DNA of 34,121 nucleotides from JAQVUB01 sp033809415 (GTDB lineage Bacteria > Verrucomicrobiota > Lentisphaeria > Oligosphaerales > Oligosphaeraceae). The stretch is taken from NCBI GenBank assembly GCA_033809415.1, contig JAPXLT010000014.1, positions 1-34,121 of the forward strand, read 5' to 3'. A program made the position numbers and the translations under genes. Below are positions 15,553 through 25,052 of the stretch, in pieces; the first letter of the stretch is position 1, and each line of letters opens with the position of its first letter. The notes under the pieces were generated by a model that saw nothing but the letters and a program-made list of their open reading frames with translations, searched no databases and was not told the origin of the DNA.

Positions 15553-17539
15553 TAGTTCTTCCTTTCGGATAATGACAGCAGCAGAAATGGGTGGGGGAGA
15601 GAGAGACTTCCAGGGGGCTCTGCTGACGGCAGGTCTCTCGAGCTTGCGAGCAGCGTGGATGAAAGGGACAACCCGGCGGCGGCGCTGCCGGATTGGGCAC
15701 ATCGCCTTCCAAATGGATTTTGGGCACGCCATTGCGATCCAGTCGCGGAGCTGCCGCCAGCAGGGCGCGTGTGTACGGATGAGCCGGGGAAGAGAATATT
15801 TCCTCCATACGTCCCTGTTCGACGATTTTGCCCAGATACATGACCGCGACCCGGTCGGCAAGATAACTGACTACGCTTAGGTCGTGGGTGATGAACAGAT
15901 AGGCAATCTGACGCTGCCGCTGGATTTCCTTCAGCAGATTGAGCATTTGCGCCTGCACGGAGACATCCAGTGCACTGGTGCATTCATCGCAGATGATCAC
16001 TTCGGGTTCGAGGGCGAGTGCACGTGCCAGCACGATGCGTTGACGCTGCCCGCCCGAAAACTGGTGCGGATAACGGGTTAGCATCTTCTCATCCAGCCCA
16101 ACTTGCCGCATCAGCTTCTTCTGCAGAGCCAAACGCTCGTCAGCTGTATCCCCGATCTTTTGCAGCAGCATGCCTTCTTCAAGGCTCTCCCCGATCATCA
16201 AGCGGGGATTCAAACTCGAGAACGGATCCTGAAAGATCATCTGTATCTTTCTCCGCAGAGGGCGCAATTGTGCAGCAGACAGGTTTTCTATAGCTTGTCC
16301 CGCAAGGATGATTTCGCCGCTGTCAATCGGCAATAGCCGGATCAGCGCTTTGCCAACCGTGGTTTTACCACAGCCGGATTCGCCGACCAGAGCCAGGGTT
16401 TCCCCGGGAAAAAGAGTCAGATTGACGCCATCTACGGCCTTGACTCGGGCAACCGTGCGCCTGAACAATCCCGCTTTCACCGGAAAACTGACACGGAGCG
16501 AGCGCACCTGCAAGACAGCATCTGCCTGAGGCATTTCCGCCATTGCATCGCCATGCAGGGCAGCTGCTTCCGGCAGAGGAGTCCGTTCCCCAGCCAGGTA
16601 ACAGCGCAGAAAATGCCCGTCCTCGAGCAGAATTTCCGGCGGGGACTTTTCCCGGCATTCAGGCTTTGCCAACGGGCATCGTGCAGCGAAATGGCAGGCT
16701 GATTCTGCGCCGGAGACGGTTCCCTCGATGGTTGCCAGCTGCCGCCCACGGGCGACTGTCTGCGGCATTGCGCGCAGCAGCATACGTGTATAGGGATGAG
16801 CCGGACTGGCAAATAAAGTCTGATTGGGCGCGCATTCGACGATTTGTCCGGCATACATGACTGCGACTCGGTCGGCATATTCGGAAACCAAGGCCAGATT
16901 GTGCGTAATGAAAAGAATGGCTGTTCCGGTTTCCTTGCGTAGACGGTCGAGCAGCTCCATGATCTGCGCCTGCACCGTGACATCGAGGGCAGTAGTCGGT
17001 TCATCGGCAATCAGCAATTGTGGCTGGCAGGCCAGGGCAATGGCGATCATAACGCGCTGCCGCATTCCCCCGGAAAGCTGGTGCGGATAATCTTTCATGC
17101 GCTGTCCGGGATCGGGCAGTCCGACCTGCTCGATCAGTTCGAGGCAACGCATGCGCAACGCAATCCCTTTCAGGTTCTGATGCCGCCGCAAGACCTCCGC
17201 TATCTGATAGCCAACCGTCAATACCGGATTCAAAGCCGTCATCGGCTCTTGGAAGATCATCGAAATCCGGTTGCCGCGAAAATCCTGCCATTGCTTTTCA
17301 GTCAGCTGAAAAAGATCGCTTTCGCCAAAAAGAGCTTGTCCGCTCTCGAGGATGGCTGCTGGTTGCGGCAGCAATCCCAGCAAAGACAAAGCAGTCACTG
17401 TCTTGCCGGACCCGGATTCGCCGACCAAGGCCAGCATCTCGCCGGCATGAATGGAAAAATCCACACCCGAGACCGCACGGACACGGTTGCGCCCGCTGCG
17501 AAAGGAAATAGCCAGGTTGTTGACGCTTAAAAGAGCCAT
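15545..17539 (-). CDS. double-ATPase peptide ABC transporter protein
   Basis: A 664-residue fusion of two OppD/DppD- and OppF/DppF-like ATPases, as in YejF or GsiA. The first half has GESGSGKT (40-47), LSGGMRQRV (154-162) and LLIADEPTTALD (174-185). The second has GESGCGKT (385-392), FSGGQRQRI (about 493-501) and VIICDECTSALD (about 513-524), where Cys replaces the usual Pro after the catalytic Glu. Each half ends in the oligopeptide-type Cys-rich tail (CHFAARCPLAKPEC; CPFHPRCSQARETC), which in some relatives binds an iron-sulfur cluster. No permease or binding protein is in the window, so the partners are elsewhere. Start ATG 17539 gives the normal MALLSVNNL N-terminus, yet the 11-bp tandem array begins at the very next base and no Shine-Dalgarno is visible. 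Confidence 0.93.
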   Translation of the reverse strand: MALLSVNNLAISFRSGRNRVRAVSGVDFSIHAGEMLALVGESGSGKTVTALSLLGLLPQPAAILESGQALFGESDLFQLTEKQWQDFRGNRISMIFQEPMTALNPVLTVGYQIAEVLRRHQNLKGIALRMRCLELIEQVGLPDPGQRMKDYPHQLSGGMRQRVMIAIALACQPQLLIADEPTTALDVTVQAQIMELLDRLRKETGTAILFITHNLALVSEYADRVAVMYAGQIVECAPNQTLFASPAHPYTRMLLRAMPQTVARGRQLATIEGTVSGAESACHFAARCPLAKPECREKSPPEILLEDGHFLRCYLAGERTPLPEAAALHGDAMAEMPQADAVLQVRSLRVSFPVKAGLFRRTVARVKAVDGVNLTLFPGETLALVGESGCGKTTVGKALIRLLPIDSGEIILAGQAIENLSAAQLRPLRRKIQMIFQDPFSSLNPRLMIGESLEEGMLLQKIGDTADERLALQKKLMRQVGLDEKMLTRYPHQFSGGQRQRIVLARALALEPEVIICDECTSALDVSVQAQMLNLLKEIQRQRQIAYLFITHDLSVVSYLADRVAVMYLGKIVEQGRMEEIFSSPAHPYTRALLAAAPRLDRNGVPKIHLEGDVPNPAAPPPGCPFHPRCSQARETCRQQSPLEVSLSPTHFCCCHYPKGRTNA

Positions 17540-17651
17540 GGAACACGGACACGGACACGGACTTTACACGGACGGGACACGGACTTTACACGGACGGGAC
17601 ACGGACTTTACACGGACGGGACACGGACTTTACACGGACGGGACACGGACG
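17540..17651. repeat. 11-bp tandem array abutting ABC gene start
   Basis: Repeats of ACACGGAC spaced by TTT or GGG (TTTACACGGAC and GGGACACGGAC) alternate about ten times. On the minus strand the array occupies the whole leader of the ABC gene. Related arrays are at 19128-19165, 20680-20766, 25972-26022 and 29212-29252. Confidence 0.9.
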
Positions 17652-17823
17652 ATTGATTGATCCGGACGGAGAAAACCAATAGGCCAGATTACAAATCCGC
17701 GTGTAATCTCATCCGTCGAAGCAGCAAACCCTAAAAAAATCTTCCGAGTTTTCCGTGCCTTCCGTGGACAAAAAATGGGTTGTGGGCGTTAGCCCACGCC
17801 ATGCCTTTTCGTGTGTTTCGTGG

Positions 17824-18774
17824 TTAAAAATCTCGTGCGTAGGTTGTATTTACCTGCAAAGCGGTAATGCAGTTTGGTGTAAGCAGGTCTGGGGTTCCTC
17901 CGGCGGCTTCGATTTCCATGAAGCCGGACGGGTCGCAATATGCGCTGAGGCACACTGGTTTGCCTTTTGGTTCATTGGCGGGGTCCTGATCGGCAATGTC
18001 AATATAGGCAAGGCCTTTTGCCAGAGGTTCAGCTGTGCGCAGCGCCCTGAAATGGCGGCGTTTGTCGCAGAATTCGAGGCTGCTGACTTTTTCACTTAGG
18101 CCGAGCTGGAAGCGGAAATCGGTTTTCAGTGCGACTTGCCAGCCTTGCTGTGTTTGTTTGCGATGGCAAGTGCTTTCCGGTGAGTAGAGGTCCCAGATTT
18201 CGGATGCGGGGCAGGGCGGCAGCAGCAGTTCGCAGTCGGCGTCGCAATCGAACTGGCACAGCGTCCATGGTGCCAGCAGAGCCTGATCCTTGGTCAAGGT
18301 TTCGCGACCCAGATAACGCATGCTTTCAGTTACTTTCTGCAACATCTTTCCATTTTTTTGAAATTCGAGGGAAATACGCCTGCTGAACAAACAGGGAATG
18401 CCCCTGCCCTCGGCATTGATCAGATCAACCTCCGCCGCAGCCAGCAGCGAGTTTTCCGATTTTTCAATCACCTGCCAGCGGGCACTAGTCAAGGAAGGAG
18501 GAACACGCCAGGAATCAGTCGAATACTCGTAGCCCAAGCGGGAACCCTCCGGTGCCGGCCATAAACCATCGCCGCCAGGATTCAAATAGCCCGCACGCGT
18601 GCTGAAGCCTGAAAACGCATCCGGATTGACACGGTTGAGAACTTCGCCGTCAAGCCAGGAAAACAGGCGTCCTTCGATATCCAGCGCAATCAAAGTGCCA
18701 TTCTGCGGCGTGCCAACCAGTTCATAGCGGCGTTTGCCGCACTCGAGCATTTGGATCAGATCAATCAGTTTCAT
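17824..18774 (-). CDS. unrecognised protein, possibly mutarotase-like
   Basis: I cannot name this 316-residue protein. It has no signal peptide, no membrane segment and no obvious catalytic motif. NPGGDGLWPAPEG near residue 65 recalls the 'GG..W.aPE' segment of galactose-mutarotase-like proteins (DUF4380/DUF6786 type), a weak likeness only. ATG 18774 is chosen because GGAGG lies 6 bases upstream; a longer frame would translate the GGTGCAG array. The stop codon TAA (17824-17826) is supplied by the gene-end repeat, and the last Phe also comes from it. It is isolated on both sides by repeats, so it is probably transcribed alone. Confidence 0.7.
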   Translation of the reverse strand: MKLIDLIQMLECGKRRYELVGTPQNGTLIALDIEGRLFSWLDGEVLNRVNPDAFSGFSTRAGYLNPGGDGLWPAPEGSRLGYEYSTDSWRVPPSLTSARWQVIEKSENSLLAAAEVDLINAEGRGIPCLFSRRISLEFQKNGKMLQKVTESMRYLGRETLTKDQALLAPWTLCQFDCDADCELLLPPCPASEIWDLYSPESTCHRKQTQQGWQVALKTDFRFQLGLSEKVSSLEFCDKRRHFRALRTAEPLAKGLAYIDIADQDPANEPKGKPVCLSAYCDPSGFMEIEAAGGTPDLLTPNCITALQVNTTYARDF

Positions 18775-19217
18775 AAAAACCTCCGTTAGTTTAGGGTGCA
18801 GGGTGCAGGGGTGCAGGGGGCGGGGTGCAGGGTGCAGGGTGCAGGGTGCGGGGTGCGGGGTGCGTCTTCTGTCCACAATGTCCACCCCTGCACCTCCATC
18901 CGTCGAAGCAACACCCCCTATAAAAATTTTCGTACTACTATTCCCAAACTTCTTGTTTTTTGGGAAAGATTTTTCTGAAAAGCAATCTCCAAGTCATTGG
19001 CATACAGCCCTTTTAAGATACTGCCAATTCTTGTCTTTTTTCTCCGACCGATCCGACCGATCCGACCGATCCGACCGATCCGACCGATCCGACCGATCCG
19101 ACCGATCCGACCGATTTGTTGTCCGTGTCCCGTCCGTGTAAAGTCCGTGTAAAGTCCGTGTGGGTTGCGGGCGATCAGTCCGCGCCAAGTTTTTTCGTGT
19201 ATTTCGTGGTTAAAAAA
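18775..19217. repeat. 443-bp composite repeat spacer
   Basis: No gene. Reading along the plus strand: GGGTGCA 7-bp array (18793-18864), GTCCACA remnants, CATCCGTCGAAGCAACACCC (about 18896), the CCCTATAAAAATTTTCGTAC unit, the 60-bp module (18987-19046), CCGATCCGA 9-bp array (19042-19116), GTCCGTGTAAA 11-bp array (19128-19165) and a final TTTCGTGGTTAAAAA touching the asnS stop. The same modules in the same order, complete or partial, fill other spacers. Confidence 0.85.
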
Positions 19218-20615
<1,398 letters not shown>

Positions 20616-20827
20616 AAGAAAACCTGATTTTTAACCACGAAAAACACGAAAAAACTTGGCGCGGGCTGGTGCCCACAACCACACGGACTTTACACGGACT
20701 TTACACGGACTTTACACGGACTTTACACGGACTTTACACGGACTTTACACGGACTTTACACGGACGACTGATCGGTCGGATCGTCCCTCGTCCATTCCAT
20801 CCTTGTCCATCATGTCCATTTTGTCCA
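20616..20827. repeat. spacer with 11-bp and GTCCAT arrays
   Basis: It holds AACCACGAAAAACACGAAAA (20634-20653), the small palindrome GCGCGGGCTGGTGCCCAC, eight copies of ACACGGACTTT (20680-20766), and TTGTCCAT/TGTCCATT units (20785-20850) that continue into the 3' end of the next minus-strand gene. Confidence 0.85.
20680..20766. repeat. 11-bp tandem array (ACACGGACTTT x ~8)
   Basis: The most regular of the 11-bp arrays: near-perfect units without the GGG variant. Eleven bases is close to one helical turn, so each unit presents the same face of the DNA. Confidence 0.9.
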
Positions 20828-21880
20828 TTATTGTCCCTGTCCCTCGTCCATAGTAGATTTGAATTTGCGCAGTCTCGGTGAAAAGATGAAGATTGCCGCC
20901 CCGATCAAGCTCCAGCTTACGACAATGATCGAGTAAACCACCGGGATGCTGCCGGCCACTTCTGGCGGATTTGCCTCGAAAGCCTTGAAAAACGCGGCTG
21001 ACACCGCGTCTCTCATGCCTAATCCTCCTGGTGTCAGCGGCAGCAGACCGGTGGCATTGGCAATCTGCATCGAGAGCGTATATTGCGTGACGCTCATCGC
21101 TTTTTCGCCGAGGGCTTTGCCGATGGCAAAGAGGCAGAAGGCATTGATCAGATGCACCAGTATGGAATAAAAGACATGTTTGCCTAAAATCGCCTGCTGG
21201 TTCTCATACAGTGCAAAGGCGGCCTGAAGGCGTTCGAGGATATTCGCCAGAAACCTGGGCAAACGCCGATACAAAGCGGAGAATCCGGTGCGCACAAGTC
21301 GGCTTTTCAGGAAGAAGTCTTTTTTCCGGTAGAGGCCATACACAAGGATGCAAACGAGACATCCGGCATTGACCGTCAGCACTGCCAATCCGAGCAGGCG
21401 ATGTGTGCGCCACAACTCCGGCAGTTGTGGCAGATACAGCAGCGTTGCCAGGGTGGCGGCAAAAAACATGGCGAAAAGCCCAAGGATGCGATCCAGCATG
21501 ATGGTCAGCAGAATCTCTGTTTTGCGACCGGTGAAATACTGCCCCGCATAGCCGATCTTGAGCAAATCTCCGCTGACGGCTCCGGGAATGATCATGCTGA
21601 AGAAATTTCCGGCCATCGTCAGTTTAAATGCTTGGAAGAAAGGCAAGTGCATCTGCTGTACATCCATCAGTAGCCTCCAGCGCCAGGCAGCCAGCATCTG
21701 AATTAAACCATAGGCCAGAAAAGCGATCAACAAAAAGGACTTGTTGGCACTAGCCAAATCGGCAAAAATATCCGCCCCGCTGCTTTTGAGCGTGATCTTC
21801 AATAGCCAGAAGGCTAAAAGCAATACCGCCAAACGCCACAACAGGCTTAATAGACGATGGACATGGACAGGAAGGGACAT
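20828..21880 (-). CDS. UPF0104 / LPG synthase TM-like membrane protein
   Basis: A polytopic protein of about 350 residues with roughly eight hydrophobic helices. The signature GLLPLTPGGLGMRDAVSAAF near the C-terminus and FFSMIIPGAVSGDLLKIGY place it in the UPF0104/lysylphosphatidylglycerol synthase transmembrane family, whose members flip or move lipids and are common near envelope genes. The start is uncertain: ATG 21880 (MSLPVHVHRLL) is the best choice, but it and the VHVH residues lie in a GGACAT repeat and no Shine-Dalgarno is present. The C-terminus (STMDEGQGQ) is also encoded by the repeat GTCCCTGTCCCTCGTCCAT. So both ends appear shaped by invading repeats. The substrate cannot be predicted. 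Confidence 0.85.
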   Translation of the reverse strand: MSLPVHVHRLLSLLWRLAVLLLAFWLLKITLKSSGADIFADLASANKSFLLIAFLAYGLIQMLAAWRWRLLMDVQQMHLPFFQAFKLTMAGNFFSMIIPGAVSGDLLKIGYAGQYFTGRKTEILLTIMLDRILGLFAMFFAATLATLLYLPQLPELWRTHRLLGLAVLTVNAGCLVCILVYGLYRKKDFFLKSRLVRTGFSALYRRLPRFLANILERLQAAFALYENQQAILGKHVFYSILVHLINAFCLFAIGKALGEKAMSVTQYTLSMQIANATGLLPLTPGGLGMRDAVSAAFFKAFEANPPEVAGSIPVVYSIIVVSWSLIGAAIFIFSPRLRKFKSTMDEGQGQ

Positions 21881-21955
21881 GATGGACGGAATGGACAAAA
21901 ATGGACACTGAAATGGACAATGGACGATGGACGATGGACGATGGACGTCGATCTG
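21851..21955. repeat. GATGGAC array at UPF0104 gene start
   Basis: ATGGAC-based units of 6-9 bp (ATGGACGATGGACGATGGAC near 21923-21945) lie upstream of and partly inside the UPF0104 gene. A relative, read from the other strand, sits at 20785-20850. Confidence 0.8.
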
Positions 21956-22008
21956 TCGGAGCAACCAACCCTTAAAAAACTTTCGTGTCTTTTCGTTGTT
22001 AAAAAAGT

Positions 22009-22980
22009 TCAGTTGGCATAGCCATTGGGATGGCGCTGGCGCCAGGCCCAGGCGCTGCGCACGATGCTTTCCAGATCGTCAAATTGGGGTTTCCATCCGA
22101 GGACATTGCGTGCGGCGCTCGAGTCGGCGATAAGCCGGGCGGGATCGCCAGGGCGGCGCCCTTTGACTTCGACTCTGAAATCCTTTCCGGTGACTTTTTT
22201 CACCATGTCGATGACCTTTTTGACGCTGTGTCCCTGGCCGGAACCAAGATTCAGGCTGCCACAAAATTCGCTTTCGAGCGCAAGCAGGTGTGCTTGTGCG
22301 AGATCGAGGACATGGATGTAATCGCGGATACAGGTGCCGTCCGGTGTGTCGTAATCATCGCCAAAGATCGAGATTTGTTCGCGTTTTCCTTCGGCGGCCT
22401 GCATGATCAACGGGATCAGATGCGTCTCAGGATGATGGTCTTCACCATATTTTTCACTGGCACCGGCAGCGTTGAAATAACGCAGCGCGGTATATTGCAG
22501 CCCCTTTAAATCGTGCTGCCAGTGCAGAATCTTCTCGAACATCAGCTTGGCTTCACCGTAGGGATTGATCGGAAGCGTCGGCTCCGACTCTACAATCGGA
22601 ATGTGCTCCGGCATCCCATAGACGGCAGCAGTGCTGGAGAAAACGATTTTGCGCACTTGGTTGTCACAGGCGGCTTGGCAGAGATTGATGGCATTGCTGA
22701 CATTGTTGCGGAAGTATTTCAACGGATCTTGCATCGATTCGCCGACTTCAATGAATGCCGCAAAGTGAATGATCCCATCGGGATGGCTGTCTCGAACTGC
22801 CTGTCGGATAGCATCCAGATCAGCCAGGTTCCCCTGAATGAACTTTGCCCTTGGATCGACGGCGTCGCGATGACCATTGAGCAAGGCATCAAAAACCGTC
22901 ACCTGGTGGCCGTGGTCGAGCAGATATTCACTGCAACAGCTTCCTATGTATCCGGCACCGCCGGCGACCAGTATGTGCAT
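22009..22980 (-). CDS. galE: UDP-glucose 4-epimerase
   Basis: GalE interconverts UDP-glucose and UDP-galactose with bound NAD. It is an extended short-chain dehydrogenase of 323 residues. The N-terminus MHILVAGGAGYIGS carries the NAD-binding glycine motif; the catalytic pieces are SSTAAVYG and YGEAK (Tyr-Lys); NPYGEAKLMFE and LRYFNAAGA are typical of epimerases, as is IRDYIHVLDLAQAH. A role in supplying galactose units for surface polysaccharide or in galactose use is expected. Start ATG 22980 has GGGAG about 10 bases upstream. No gal operon partners are nearby. Confidence 0.95.
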   Translation of the reverse strand: MHILVAGGAGYIGSCCSEYLLDHGHQVTVFDALLNGHRDAVDPRAKFIQGNLADLDAIRQAVRDSHPDGIIHFAAFIEVGESMQDPLKYFRNNVSNAINLCQAACDNQVRKIVFSSTAAVYGMPEHIPIVESEPTLPINPYGEAKLMFEKILHWQHDLKGLQYTALRYFNAAGASEKYGEDHHPETHLIPLIMQAAEGKREQISIFGDDYDTPDGTCIRDYIHVLDLAQAHLLALESEFCGSLNLGSGQGHSVKKVIDMVKKVTGKDFRVEVKGRRPGDPARLIADSSAARNVLGWKPQFDDLESIVRSAWAWRQRHPNGYAN

Positions 22981-23085
22981 CGCTGAAAACTCCCATCGGA
23001 AAACAAAAAAACTGGAAAAACATAATATAACCGGATTGCGTGACTTTGCTGAAATTCAACGTGCGCAACACGGTTTTAAACTGCA

Positions 23086-23131
23086 AAAAGCACGAAGAGA
23101 CACGTCTTTTTTCGTGCCTTTTCGTGCTTTT
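23086..23131. terminator. CACGAA palindrome after DUF4870 gene
   Basis: AAAAGCACGAA (23086-23096) and TTCGTGCTTTT (23121-23131) are exact inverted complements. They lie between the DUF4870 stop and the galE start, both on the minus strand. A stem with A/T-rich ends could end transcription in either direction. Confidence 0.5.
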
Positions 23132-23151
23132 CGTTGTGAAAAAAGCGAGAT

Positions 23152-23544
23152 TTATTTAATCAGTCGCAGAATATAGGGGTAGCGATAGACTTCACCTTTC
23201 GAGGCTGCGACTGCACCCATGATGGCAAAGACTATAGAGGCAATGGCAACGACAATGGCCAGTAGTGCGCCGATCACAATAATTGACAAGATTACGCAGG
23301 CGACCATGGCAATCAGCAGAGATATCTGGAAATTCAGCACTTCTTTGCCAGTTTCATCAAGGAACTTCGAGGTTTCGCGCTTCATCAGCCAGATGACCAG
23401 AGGGATGATGAAGGAGGCAAAGGGAACAATGAAACCCGCAAAAAATGATAGGTGGCAGAACAGACCAAGATTGCGCTCGTTGGAATCCGTGGTGATGACC
23501 TCCTGGACGACTTCTGCTTCGATAGGAGCATTGTTTTCTGACAT
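23152..23544 (-). CDS. DUF4870 small membrane protein
   Basis: A 130-residue protein of the DUF4870 (Tic20-like) family. GLFCHLSFFAGFIVPFASFI followed by PLVIWLMKRETSKFLDETGK and EVLNFQISLL is the family's pattern: a helix, a charged 'K..S.F.de.gKE.lNFQ' loop, then two or three further helices. It sits in the cytoplasmic membrane; function unknown. Start ATG 23544 has AAAGGGG 8 bases upstream. It is separated from galE and cdsA by repeats. Confidence 0.85.
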   Translation of the reverse strand: MSENNAPIEAEVVQEVITTDSNERNLGLFCHLSFFAGFIVPFASFIIPLVIWLMKRETSKFLDETGKEVLNFQISLLIAMVACVILSIIVIGALLAIVVAIASIVFAIMGAVAASKGEVYRYPYILRLIK

Positions 23545-23682
23545 GATACTAACCCCTTTCTCTCTTTAAATTGCTGTAATTGCTCCGGTCAGACACTGAC
23601 CAATTAAAATATAGTGATTCAAGAATCCCTTTGCAAATTGCAACGTTTTTTCACTTCATCCAGAAAAGGAAAAGGAACATCA

Positions 23683-23791
23683 ATCACAACCGGAACGATT
23701 GCGCTACTTTTTAAACCGCGTGCAGCATTATCCGTCAGAGCGCCAATCCTATAAAAATTTTCGTGCCTTTTCGTGTTTTTTCGTTGTTAAA
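23683..23791 (-). repeat. inverted copy of gene-end composite repeat
   Basis: This is the reverse of 4575-4690: the 33-bp module (23683-23715), then CCGTCAGAGCGCCAATCCTA, TAAAAATTTTCGTGCC and TTTTTTCGTTGTTAAAAA, ending about 10 bases from the cdsA stop. Relative to cdsA it has the same orientation as the 4575 copy has to its own upstream gene. Confidence 0.85.
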
Positions 23792-23801
23792 AACTGACAT
23801 G

Positions 23802-24707
23802 TTACCCGGAAATAGCAATGGCACTTTTAAGGATGAGCCAAGCGTAGAAGAGGGGACCCATTGGCAGCAGACTATCAAGGGTGTCCAGGATGCCGCCGAG
23901 ACCGGGAAGTTGTCCGGAGTCCTTGGCATTGGCTGCGCGTTTGATGGCGGATTCGGCGAGGTCTCCGAGCAGTCCGACCAGGGGTGCGACAATGCCCAGC
24001 AGGATGGCATCGAGTCGGGTCAGATGAATGGTGAGACCGGCTATGCCGCCGAAATCTCGGAAGTACAGATGATCCTGCGCAAAATGGAAGAAAATGAGGG
24101 ATGCTAGTAGAGAAAAAACTACGCCGCCGGCGAGTCCTTCCCAGCTTTTTTTCGGACTGATGGCCTTGGCCAGTTTGTGATTGCCGCCGGGCAGCTTTGC
24201 AGTGCCGGTACCAACGAAATATGCGCCAGTATCAGCTATTTTGGTGACCAGAATCAGGTACCCAAGTAATAATGCCCCATTGGACAGAAAATAAATTTTG
24301 AGCAGGAAACACAATGGCCAGCAAATGTAGAAAGCGGCAGTCAGCGCAGCATTGACATCGCGAATGGATTCCCGCCCGATGCCAAAATAAAAGCTGAGGC
24401 AGAATACGGTCATCAAAAACAGGATGCCGGCCAGGATTTCACCGCTCCATTGCAACATAAGCGTGGGTACGCTTTCAGGACTCAATGAAGAAAGCACAAA
24501 CAGGACGGCACCCAGAAAATAGATCGGCAACGCATACGCTCTGCGGTGGTTGAATTCGGAAAGCTGGATGATTTCACCGATGGCCAGAAAGAATGCCGCC
24601 GCCGCTAGCATCGTGAACAATAGACGCCCCAGAGTGCCAGGCAGGTAAAAAATCAGAAGTAACAGAAGAATCAGGGGAATGGCAACTTTTAAGCGGCTGA
24701 ATAACAT
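23802..24707 (-). CDS. cdsA: phosphatidate cytidylyltransferase
   Basis: CdsA makes CDP-diacylglycerol from phosphatidate and CTP in the membrane, the branch point of phospholipid synthesis. The 301-residue protein has about eight hydrophobic helices, ISPKKSWEGLAGG around residue 183, and the late signature GDLAESAIKRAANAKDSGQL followed by PGLGGILDTLDSLL. In the usual signature (K-R-x4-K-D ... P-G-H-G-G-x-x-D-R-x-D) the His and Arg are here Leu and Thr, while the KD and D..D acids are kept. This may be a lineage feature rather than loss. Start ATG 24707 has GGAG 7 bases upstream. The gene is minus-strand and flanked by repeats. Confidence 0.92.
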   Translation of the reverse strand: MLFSRLKVAIPLILLLLLIFYLPGTLGRLLFTMLAAAAFFLAIGEIIQLSEFNHRRAYALPIYFLGAVLFVLSSLSPESVPTLMLQWSGEILAGILFLMTVFCLSFYFGIGRESIRDVNAALTAAFYICWPLCFLLKIYFLSNGALLLGYLILVTKIADTGAYFVGTGTAKLPGGNHKLAKAISPKKSWEGLAGGVVFSLLASLIFFHFAQDHLYFRDFGGIAGLTIHLTRLDAILLGIVAPLVGLLGDLAESAIKRAANAKDSGQLPGLGGILDTLDSLLPMGPLFYAWLILKSAIAISG

Positions 24708-25052
24708 TTGGTACTCCAGATAAGGGTGCAGGGTGCAGGGTGCGGGGTGCGGGGTGCGGGGTGCAGGGTGCAGGGTGCAGGGTGCAGGGTGCAGGGTGCA
24801 GGGGGTCCGTCTCTTGTCACTCTGTCCACCCTGTCCACCCTGTCCACCCTGTCCACCCTGTCCACCCTGTCCACAATGTCACCCCTGCACCTCCATCCGT
24901 CGAAGCAACACCCCCTATAAAAAATTTTCGGGGCTTTTTCGTGACTTTCGTTGTTAAAAATCCGTCTGTTTGTGTTGCGGGAAATGAAAACTCGACTAAC
25001 TTAATGCAAGAGGCCGGAGTTTTCAATCCGGCAGTTGGAGAAAAAGCATTGC
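24708..25052. repeat. 345-bp spacer with 7-bp and 9-bp arrays
   Basis: The spacer between divergent cdsA and the methyltransferase gene holds GGGTGCA/GGGTGCG units (24723-24806, about 12 copies), CTGTCCACC units (24822-24875, six copies), CATCCGTCGAAGCAACACCC, TATAAAAAATTTTCGGGGC and TTTCGTTGTTAAAAA (to 24960). Only the last 90 bases are free of repeats and could hold a promoter for the plus-strand gene. Confidence 0.85.

Noticed and set aside
20680..20766. CRISPR-like array
   Set aside because: Units of 11 bp follow each other without spacers; the 7- and 9-bp arrays likewise. No cas gene is present.
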